A stretch of DNA of 32,508 bases from Planctomycetota bacterium. GTDB taxonomy: Bacteria; Planctomycetota; UBA1135; GCA-002686595. Positions 25,224 through 32,508 of the stretch are shown piece by piece. The stretch covers positions 1 through 32,508 of the forward strand of contig JADJQU010000017.1 in the NCBI GenBank assembly GCA_016712565.1, in the 5' to 3' direction. A model generated the notes under the pieces. That model saw nothing but the letters and a program-made list of their open reading frames with translations. It made no database searches and was not told the DNA's origin. Made by a program: the position numbers and the translations under genes. The first letter of the stretch is position 1. Each line of letters begins with the position of its first letter.

Positions 25224-25275
25224 CAGGAGGGGCAGGACGGGCAGGAGAGGCAGGAGGGGCAGGGGCGGGCGGGAG
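25224..25275 (+). repeat. GGGCAGGAG-type short tandem repeat
   Basis: A purine-rich array of about nine-base units (GGGCAGGAC, GGGCAGGAG, AGGCAGGAG, GGGCAGGGG) fills the gap between the ends of two convergent genes. Runs of G could form a quadruplex, which might help end transcription. The unit count is prone to slippage or misassembly. Confidence 0.6.
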
Positions 25276-25280
25276 CAGCC

Positions 25281-25840
25281 TCACTCGAAGCCGCCGTCCT
25301 TCCAGCGCCCCGGACCACTCCCACATGCCGTACTTTCGGACTTCCTTGGGCAGCGGATGCCCGAGTTGCGCGCGAGCATGCAGATCTGGCCGCGGTGGTG
25401 CGCTTCGTGGGCGATGGCGTAGGCCAGGAACCCCACCACGTCGGGTCGAAGTCCTTCACGTGGCCGTCGCTGGATTCGGCGGCCTGGCGGATCACCTCGA
25501 CCATGCACTTGGCGCTCTTCTTGAGCGCGCTCTGGGCCTGCGCGAGTGCACTTGGCGCGGTCGAGCTTATCGGGAACGGCCATGCCCGGGGCGGTCACGG
25601 CGAGCCACATGTGGCGCACGTTGTGCATGTGGGCGGTGATCTGGGCGATGTTGCGGCCCCCTTCCAGGGCGGGGCGGCGCGCCAGACCTTCTTGTCGAGG
25701 GCATCCAGCAGGAACTGGTTGATGCGCTCGTTGGTAGCGAAGGCCTCGGCCAGGGAGCGGGGGACGAAGAACGTCCGCGCTCGGGAGGGCGCGCGGCGGT
25801 CGATCGGGTCGGGGGAATTGGCCTGCTGGGAGTCGTCCAT
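25281..25840 (-). CDS. DinB-family metal-binding protein (frameshifted)
   Basis: About 190 residues after restoring several missing bases. After a polar N-terminus the four-helix bundle begins with 'ATNERINQFLLDALDKKVW'. The DinB metal-site histidines are visible: 'QITAHMHNVRHMWL' and the C-terminal 'AIAHEAHHRGQICMLAR', followed by the family ending 'KYGMWEWSG' and WKDGGFE. DinB/YfiT-like proteins bind a metal, often with thiol-transferase or detoxifying roles; the substrate is not predictable. The start is ATG 25840, and the stop TGA 25281 is reached once a base near 25300 is restored. Single gene, convergent with the methyltransferase and divergent from the peptidase. Confidence 0.75.
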
Positions 25841-25952
25841 GGTTCGTGATGCGTCAAATCCCCGCCGGGACTCGGAGTCGCCTTGGCGTCCCCGGAAGGG
25901 CGTATCCTACGCCGCGCGCGCCCTCCGTCGTCCCTCGCGCAGAACAGGAACC

Positions 25953-28117
25953 ATGAAAGGCATGACCTTCGCCGTGTCCGCCGTCCCCTGCCTGCTGCTC
26001 GCCGTCGCCTGTGCCGCGGACCGACCGGAGCCCCGGCTCGCCGCCCCACGGCAGGCCTGTCCCTGGCCGAGTCCTCCTACCCGGCCGCGGCCCGGGGCGA
26101 CCTGGTGGAGAACTACCACGGCACGCAGGTCGCGGATCCCTACCGTTGGCTGGAGGACCCCGACTCCGCGGCCACGCGGGCCTGGGTCGAGGCGGAAAAC
26201 ACCGTCACGTTCGCGCACTTGAACCGCATCGCCATCCGCCCCGCCCTCAAGGCGCGGCTCACGGAGCTGTGGAATTACGAGCGCTTCGGCCTGCCCCAGA
26301 CCGGCAAGGGCCGCTATGTGTTCGCGCGCAACGACGGCCTCAGGCGCAGTCCGTGGTCTACACCAGCGAGGGCCTCGGCGGCGAACCGCGGGTGCTGATC
26401 GACCCCAACACGATGTCGACGGACGGCACGGTGGCGCTGGGGTCCATCAACCTCTCGGACGACGGGAAGTTCCTCGCTTACGGCGTGGCGGACGGCGGCT
26501 CGGACTGGAACATCTGGCGCGTGCGCGACGTCGCCACGGGTGCCGACCTCGACGACACGCTGCGTTGGATCAAGTTCAGCCCGCCGGTGTGGCTGCCGGA
26601 TTCCTCGGGCATGTTCTCGCGCGCTACAACGCGCCGGCGGCGGGCCAGGAGCTTCAGGCCAAGAACGAATTCCAGAAGCTGTACTTCCACCGCCTGGGCA
26701 CGCCCCAGGAGGCGGACCAGCTGGTCTACAAGCGCGACGACCACGCCAATTGGTCCTTCGGCCCCACGGTCAGCGAGGACGGCCGCTACCTCGTGATCCA
26801 CGTCAACGAGGGCACCGACCCGCGCAATCGCCTGTTCTACAAGGACCTGAGCGACCCGGCCGCGCCGGTGGTCGAGATGCTCACGGACTTCGACGCGAAC
26901 TACTCGTTCCTCGGCAACGAGGGGCCGCTCCTGTGGCTCTACACGGACCAGGGCGCGCCGCGGGGCGCGTGATCGCCGTCGACACGCGGAATCCGGCGCG
27001 CGCGAACTGGAAGGTGCTGATCGAGGAGGCGGCGGAAACGCTCTCCGCGGTGAATCTGGTGGGCAACCACTTCATCGCCTCGTACCTGAAGGACGCGCGC
27101 TCCCAGGTGAAGGTGTTCGACCTGACGGGAAGTTCGTGCGTGAAGTGACGCTGCCGGGCCTGGGCACCGCCGCGGGCTTCGCCGGCCGGCGTGCCGATGG
27201 AGAGACGTTCTACAGCTTCGCGGGATTCACCACGCCGACGCGGATCTACCGCTACGACATTGCCGGGGGCAAGAGCGAACTCTACCGCTCGCCGAAACTC
27301 CTGTTCGATCCGTCCAAGTACACCACCGAGCAGGTCTTCTACGCCTCGAAGGACGGCACGCGCGTGCCGATGTTCCTGACGTACAAGACGGGCCTGAAGA
27401 AGGACGGCAAGAACCCGACGCTGCTGTACGGATACGGCGGCTTCAACCTGTCGATGACGCCGAGCTTCCGGGGCCTCGCGGCTGGCCTGGATGGAGCGCG
27501 GCGGCATCTCGCGGTCGCGAACCTGCGCGGCGGCGGAGAGTACGGCGAGGACTGGCACCAGGCCGGGACCAAGGCCCGGAAGCAAAACGTGTTCGACGAC
27601 TTCATCGGCGCGGCCGAGTGGCTGACCTCGCAGGGCTACACCTCGCCGTCGAAGCTCGCGATCCAGGGCGGCTCGAACGGAGGCCTGCTCGTCGGCGCGG
27701 CGATCACTCAGCGGCCCGACCTGTTCGGGGCGGCGCTGCCCGCCGTGGGCGTGATGGACATGCTGCGGTTCCACAAGTTCACGATCGGGCACGCCTGGAC
27801 CAGCGACTACGGTTCCTCGGAGAACCCGGAGGAATTCAAGGCCCTGTACGCCTACTCGCCGTACCACAACCTGAAGCCCGGCACCTGCTACCCGCCGACG
27901 ATGGTCACCACCGCCGACCACGACGACCGCGTGGTGCCCGGCCACAGCTTCAAGTTCGCCGCAGCCTTGCAACACGCCCCAGGCCTGTGACAATCCCGTC
28001 CTGATCCGCATCGACGTGCGCTCCGGACACGGCGCGGGCAAGCCCACGGCGAAGCAGATCGAGCAGGCCGCGGACGAAATGGCCTTCGTCCTGGACGCCT
28101 TGGGCGAGGCCCATTGA
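25953..28117 (+). CDS. Prolyl oligopeptidase (S9A serine peptidase), secreted lipoprotein, frameshifted
   Basis: About 720 residues after bridging roughly six shifts (near 26040, 26342, 26625, 26965, 27130, 27975), the usual size. The signal 'MKGMTFAVSAVPCLLLAVAC' carries a lipobox-like AVAC. The N-terminal propeller starts with 'YHGTQVADPYRWLEDPDS' and contains 'GTDPRNRLFYKDLSDP'. The catalytic domain includes 'PTLLYGYGGFNLSMTP', 'ANLRGGGEYGEDWHQAG', the nucleophile Ser in 'IQGGSNGGLLVGA', Asp in 'TTADHDDRVVPGHSF' and His in 'RSGHGAGKPT', so the triad is complete. It should cut short proline-containing peptides, here outside the cytoplasm. ATG 25953 follows CAGGAA. Stand-alone gene. Confidence 0.88.
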
Positions 28118-28207
28118 GAAATTCGGCCCCGGGGGCGTTGAATATCCACCTGTCATTCCCGGTCGTCCGCACTTCCCCCTTCCCCCATCCGCAAGGTCGC
28201 GCACCCC

Positions 28208-28694
28208 ATGTCCTTTCGCCTGCCCCACGTTTTCCTGCTGCTTCCCGCCCTGCTCGTGCCCGCCGTCTTCGCCTTCCGGGTGGAACGACGGCGAGGCGTC
28301 CGCCGCCGCCGTGCCCGCGGCGGTTTCCGCTCGAGGAGGAACTGGAGGAGCTGATGCACGGCATCGACAAGGACTTCGAGGCCGTGGTGCAGTCCATCGA
28401 GAAGAAGGACGCGCCGCCGCCCTCGAACTGGTGCTCAAGATCCAGACGGCCGGAGTCTCGGCCAAGACGATGATGCCGCCCAAGCTGCGCACCATCGAGG
28501 AGAAGGACAAGGCCGCCTTCAAGGTCGGCTACCGCAAGGAGCTGAACAGCCTGCTCAAGGCCACGGCCGATCTCGACAACGCCCTTCTGGACGGCGACCT
28601 GGAGAAGGCCAAGCAGGTCGCGGAGCAGATCGACGCGCTGAAGAAGAGCTCCCACGAGGTCTACAAGAAGATGCCGCGCAAGAAGAAGGACTAG
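28208..28694 (+). CDS. Cytochrome b562-like periplasmic four-helix protein (frameshifted)
   Basis: About 163 residues after restoring two or three bases. A signal peptide comes first ('MSFRLPHVFLLLPALLVPAV'), then a short Ala/Pro linker and a four-helix bundle. The helices align with E. coli cytochrome b562: 'EELMHGIDKDFEAVVQSIEK', 'AKTMMPPKLRTIEEKDKAAF', 'LLKATADLDNALLDGDLEKA' and 'KKSSHEVYKKMPRKKKD'. Both heme ligands of that family have counterparts, the Met in EELMHG and the His in SSHEVY, and there is no CxxCH, so a non-covalent heme is plausible. The redox partner is unknown. ATG 28208 is 90 bases after the peptidase stop; the two may share a transcript. Confidence 0.7.
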
Positions 28695-28789
28695 TCCCGG
28701 GGCGGCAAGCCGCCGGCCGATTCCAACGACACCCGCGCCCCTGGGACCGCCCGGAGCACGGGTGTCGCGCTTTGGTACGGTAGGACCCC

Positions 28790-29625
28790 ATGGGCGAGTT
28801 CCTGTACGGCACCTCCAGCTGGTCGGAAAAGTCCTGGGCGGGCGTGTTCTATCCCGACGGCCTGCCGGCGGGGGCGCAGCTCGCCCACTACGCGACGCAG
28901 TTCCGAACGGTGGAGGCCGACGTGACCTACTACCGCGTGCCCGACGCGCGGCTGGTGCGCGGGTGGGAGGAAAAGACGCCCGAGGGCTTCGTGCTTTCGG
29001 CCAAGTTCCCGCGCAGCATCGTGCACGGAGGCGAACAGGCCGCGCCCGATCCGGAGCGCGTGCTGGCGCTGGAGCACGTGGGAGGCGATCTGTCGCGTTT
29101 CCTATCCGCCATGGAGCTGCTCGGCGCGAAGTGCGGCCCGCTGGTGCTGCAGTTTCCCTACTTCAACCAGAAGGCGTTCCGCTCCGTGGAGCCGTTCCTC
29201 GAGCGCCTCGACCGCTTCTGGCCGAGTTGCCCCCGCGCTTCCGCTACGGCGTGGAGATCCGCAACAAGCAGTGGATCGCCGAGCCCCTGCTGAGCTCCTG
29301 CGTCGCCACCGCGTGGCGTTGGTGCTGGTGGATCTGGCCTACATGCCCCACCCGGCGGACCTGGCCCAGAAGCACGAGCTGTTCACCACCGACTTCACTT
29401 ACGCGCGCCTGATCGGCGACCGCAAGGCCATCGACGCCTTGACCGAGCGCTTCGACCGGCTGGTGGTGGACCAGGGGCCGCGGCTCCCGCTGGGCCGAAT
29501 TGCTGCGGGAGGCCGCCCGCCGCCTGCCGCGGACCTTCGCCTACGCCAACAACCACTACGCCGGCTACGCGCCGGAGACGATCCGCGACCTGGCCGCGCG
29601 GGTCCTGGGCGACCCGGGGCCGTGA
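28790..29625 (+). CDS. DUF72 (YecE-like) TIM-barrel protein (frameshifted)
   Basis: About 280 residues, normal for DUF72, with shifts near 29222, 29297 and 29492. Family features are the start 'LYGTSSWSEKSWAGVFYP', 'YATQFRTVEADVTYYRVP', 'LSAKFPRSIVHG', 'LGAKCGPLVLQFPYFNQKAF', 'RYGVEIRNKQWI', 'YARLIGDRKAI' and the near-terminal 'FAYANNHYAGYAPETI'. The family forms a TIM-like barrel with a conserved acidic pocket; its reaction is unknown and links to DNA repair nucleases have been proposed for fused members. ATG 28790 has AGGA 4 bases before it. A 77-base gap separates it from the glycosyltransferase gene in the same direction. Confidence 0.85.
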
Positions 29626-29702
29626 GCCAGTCGCCCCGAATTCCTCCCTGCCTGGCGGGGAACGGACCCTGCCCAGCCAGGGCGACTAGAATCGGGGCTG
29701 CC

Positions 29703-30991
29703 ATGAGGTCGAGCCTTCCCATGCGCGCGTTGCAACGCGTGGACAAGCGGCTGGGCCCCCTGGTGTGCCTGGCGCTGCAGCCCCTGCGTTGGGCGCGACC
29801 CCTGCTGCGCCCCCAGCGCTCGCCCGCGCGCCGCGTGCTGGTGATCAAGTTCTGGGGCGTGGGCAGCCTGCAACTCCTGACTCCGTCCGTCGTCCACTTG
29901 CGGCGGCGCCATCCCGGGGCCGAGTTGGTGCTCCTGACCCTGTCCGCCAATCAGCCCGCCGCGGGAGGGGCCTTCGGCCAGTTCGACCAGGTGCTGTCCT
30001 TCGACGTCGCGGGCGCGGGCTGGGCGGGCGTCGCGCGCCGCGTGTGGACCTTGATGCGCAGCCTGCAGCGGGAGCGCATCGACGCCGTCTACGACTTCGA
30101 GTTCTTCACGCGCTTCTCGGCCTTGGTGTCGCTCTCGACCCTGGCGCGCGAATCCCACGGCTTCGGGTCCACGAGCGTCTGGCGCGGGTCGTTCCACGCC
30201 CACGTGGTGCCCTTCAACCGCTATTGGCACGTGGCGCGCAACTTCCGCGCCCTGGCGGGCGGCGAGGACGGCGCCCAGGTGGTTCCGCGGCAACTGGCGC
30301 CCCAGCGCTTCGACGCGGCGGATGCGGCGCGCGTGGACCGCGTGCTGGAACGGCACGGCATCGACCCGCGGGCGCCCTTCGCGGTGCTCAATCCCAATGC
30401 GGGGGAACTCAACTTCGAGCGCCGCTGGCCGCGGCCTTCCTTCGCCGAATTGGCCTCGCGCCTCTCGGACCTGGACGGCCTGTCCGTGGCCCTGGTGGGC
30501 TCGCAGGGCGAGCGCGAGTACACCGAACAGGTGGCCGCGGCCGCGTCGGGGTCCGTGCGTCCCGCGAATCTGGCCGGAGAGCTCACGCTGCCGGAGCTGG
30601 CCTCGCTGCTCTCCCGCGCCGCGGTGTTCGTGACCAACGACTCCGGCCCCATGCACCTGGCCGCGGCCCTGGGCACGCCCACGGTCGGCCTGTTCGGCCC
30701 CGAGACGCCGCTGCTCTACGGCCCCTGGGAGAGGCGCGCGCGCTGTATCGGCCGCCGATCTGCTCGCCGTGCATCAACGTGCACGAGAACAAGGTCTCGA
30801 GCTGCATCTGGGGCTTCCCCCAGTGCCTCGTGTCGCTTTCGGTGGACGAGGTCCACGGAGCGGCGCGTGGCTTCCTCTTCGGCGAGGACCTGGCGCCCTA
30901 CGCGCTGGAGCCCCTGAAGCGGCCCCTCCACGGGCCCGCCCGGCCCCGCCCGGCGGGCCCGGCGGAACGGGGAAAGGCGAGGCCGGACTGA
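29703..30991 (+). CDS. Glycosyltransferase family 9 (ADP-heptosyltransferase-like), one frameshift
   Basis: About 430 residues. 'RRVLVIKFWGVGSLQLLTPS' is the GT9 N-terminal strand-loop. 'AVYDFEFFTRFSALVSLST' follows. The donor half has 'FAVLNPNAGELNFERRWPRP' and 'FVTNDSGPMHLAAALGTPTV' with 'GLFGPETPLLYGPW', the family's strongest motif. A base is missing near 30730. After repair a Cys-rich tail reads 'PPICSPCINVHENKVSSC' and 'PQCL', often seen in this family. It should add heptose or a related sugar to lipopolysaccharide core or another envelope glycan. The stop overlaps the next start by one base (TGATG), so it is coupled to the radical SAM gene, hinting at a joint envelope-glycan or lipid task. 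Confidence 0.85.
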
Positions 30992-32366
30992 TGCGCGTCC
31001 TGCTGCTCAACCCGCCCGGCCGCCGGACCTACATCCGCGACTATTTCTGCTCCAAGACCACCAAGTCCAATTACCTCTTCCATCCCATCGACCTGGTGGT
31101 GCTGAGCGGCACGCTGGCGGAACGCCACGAGACCCAGGTCCTCGATGCCATGGCCGAGGGGCTCGACGAGGAGCGGGCCTTGCGCGCGTGGCGAGGTCCG
31201 CTCCCCGACGCGGTGATTTCCCTGGTGGGTTCGGTGTCCTGGGACGAGGACCGCGCGTTCCTGGCGCGCCTGGCCCGCCTCGGGCCGCGGGCGCTGGCCC
31301 TCGGCGATGTGCTGCAGGAGGACAGCGAGACGCGGCTCGCCGAGGAGCCGTGGCTCGAAGCCGCCCTGCACGTCTTCGTCAACCAGGACGCGGTCCACTA
31401 CCTCGAAGGCAACCTGGCCGAAGTGCGGGAGATGACCCTGCGTCGTCCGGACGGTCGGATCGAGCGGATCCGATCCCGGGGCAAACAGCGCGGCAGCTAC
31501 CGCCTCGCGCCCGCGCCACGAACTGTTTCCAGGTCGCGGCTATCGCTTCTCCTTCGCCCGTTCGGCGCGCTTTCGCCACGACGCTCACGGACTACGCGCT
31601 GCCCGTACCCGTGCACTTTCGGCGTGATCGGCACGCTGGGTTTCCAGACGCGCCCGGTTCAGGACGTGCTGGAGGAGCTCGACCACCTGCGCGCGCGGCA
31701 TGCGCGAGGTGTTCTTCATGGACCAGACCTTCGGCGTCCGAAGCCGCGCGCCCTGGAACTCTGCCTGGCCCTCGAACGACGCGGCGACCTGTCCTGGACC
31801 GCCTTCACGCGACCCGACACGGCCGACGACGGGCTCTTCGCCGCCATGGCGCGAGCCGGTTGCCACACCGTGATCATGGGCGTGGAAAGTGCCGACGAGG
31901 ACGTGCTCGCGAGCACCGAGAGGGGGCTATTCCGGCGCTGAGATCCGCGGTTTCGAGCCTGCGCGCCAGGCGGCACGGCCTGCGCACGGTGGGAACCTTC
32001 ATCGTCGGGTTGCCCGGGAGGAGACCGAGGGAAAGCCTGGAGCGCGGGCTGGCGCTCGCCGTGGAGCTCGACCTCGACTTCAGCCCCGCAACATCGCCGT
32101 GCCCCGCTTCTCCACGCCCATGCGCGCGGCTCCTGGAGCAGGGACTGGCCCGTCCCGGCGACCTGGTGATGGACCAGGGCGGCGCGAGAGCTCCAGCCTC
32201 TCGACCCACACCCTGGACCGCGACGCCATGGAAAGGCCAAGCGCCGCATGAAGCGCCGCTCCTGCCCGCGCCCGTCACCTCTGGCGGCGCATGTCCAGGG
32301 CCAGGAACCCGCACGAGTTGCGTCCCAGGCCCGCGAGGGCCTGGCCTTACCTCGAAGAACTTCTGA
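30991..32366 (+). CDS. B12-binding radical SAM protein (frameshifted)
   Basis: About 460 residues. The N-terminal B12-binding-type domain starts 'MRVLLLNPPGRRTYIRDYF' with 'LFHPIDLVVLSGTLAERHE' and 'PDAVISLVGSVSWDEDRAF'. The radical SAM core shows 'CPYPCTFGVIGTLGFQTRP', 'EVFFMDQTFGV', 'GCHTVIMGVESADEDVL' and 'LRTVGTFIVGLPG'. The cluster motif CxxxCxxC lacks its third Cys (TTC-GGC at about 31618-31623, Gly in place of Cys). At least six shifts occur (for example near 31520, 31573, 31705, 31930, 32020, 32240). The exact end is unclear: TGA at 32364-32366 is the nearest stop and abuts the end of the opposing gene. Coupled to the glycosyltransferase, so a role in modifying an envelope lipid or glycan is a fair inference. 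Substrate unknown. Confidence 0.8.
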
Positions 32367-32508
32367 TCAGCGTTCGAGGTCGAGCCGCGTGGGCACGCCT
32401 TCCGTGACCTGCACGCGCTGCGCCTGGCCTCGGACCTTCCACTGACCCCCGTCGCCTTCGGCTTCTCTGCAGTACTGTTGCACTTCCACGGCGTAATGGC
32501 CGGGCAGC
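32367..32508 (-). CDS. 3' end of a secreted/envelope protein, cut by the window edge
   Basis: Too short to stand out, but clearly coding: reading leftward from 32507, 46 codons with nearly all third bases G or C end in TGA at 32367. The residues 'LPGHYAVEVQQYC', 'GGQWKVRGQAQRVQVTEG' and 'PTRLDLER' look like the final beta strands of a carboxypeptidase-regulatory-like or similar beta-sandwich domain, as in the protein at 7477-9488. The N-terminal part lies outside the window. It converges on the radical SAM gene with no spacer. Confidence 0.55.
   Translation of the reverse strand, partial: LPGHYAVEVQQYCREAEGDGGQWKVRGQAQRVQVTEGVPTRLDLER

Noticed and set aside
30925..30965. GC-rich inverted repeat resembling a terminator
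   Set aside because: It lies inside the end of the glycosyltransferase gene, has no T-run, and the next gene overlaps the stop.

Overview
The window looks like a piece of a very GC-rich bacterial chromosome, most likely from Planctomycetota. The best clue is the secreted beta-propeller-like protein at 14390-16702. Its C-terminal cysteine-containing domain (starting near 'LYCTAKTNSLGC' and ending 'LSNALEYVIGL') is, as I recall, typical of environmental planctomycetes. Secreted carboxypeptidase-regulatory-like proteins, an ECF sigma/anti-sigma pair, B12-binding radical SAM proteins and few canonical Shine-Dalgarno sites fit the same picture. No phage, transposase, CRISPR or tRNA was seen.

Sequence quality is uneven. 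From about 6 to 20 kb almost every gene is one clean frame. From 0.9 to 2.4 kb and from 21.6 to 32.4 kb most genes are broken by one-base deletions that can be bridged by eye. I treat these as probable assembly errors and give whole-gene coordinates.

Layout: (1) 1-946, no convincing gene, with weak RNase P RNA-like signals. (2) 947-2397 minus, B12-binding radical SAM protein. (3) 2650-5863 minus, a three-gene cassette: acyl-CoA dehydrogenase-like flavoprotein, a PhnD-like binding protein without a signal peptide, and a TusA-like/ferritin-like diiron fusion. (4) 6044-7204 minus, glycosyltransferase family 4. (5) 7477-9488 minus, multi-domain cell-envelope protein, divergent from a predicted lipoprotein at 9865-10926. 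(6) 11202-14162 minus, an operon of ECF sigma factor, membrane anti-sigma factor with a Val-Pro-Val repeat stalk, and a two-PDZ lipoprotein. (7) 14390-16702 plus, secreted RCC1-like repeat protein, followed by a decayed duplicate of its 5' end. (8) 17831-21511 minus, the most interesting block: two small membrane proteins, an unknown helical protein and a CHAT-family caspase-like protease. (9) 21606-23917 minus, SRPBCC protein, a doubtful ORF and PurF. (10) 24155-32366, mostly plus-strand single genes: methyltransferase, DinB protein (minus), prolyl oligopeptidase, cytochrome b562-like protein, DUF72 protein, and a glycosyltransferase-9/B12 radical SAM pair. The end of another envelope protein enters from the right edge on the minus strand.

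The two candidate undescribed systems are the CHAT protease/membrane-protein operon and the diiron/binding-protein/flavoprotein cassette. All functional statements rest on motif reading by eye; no database search was possible.
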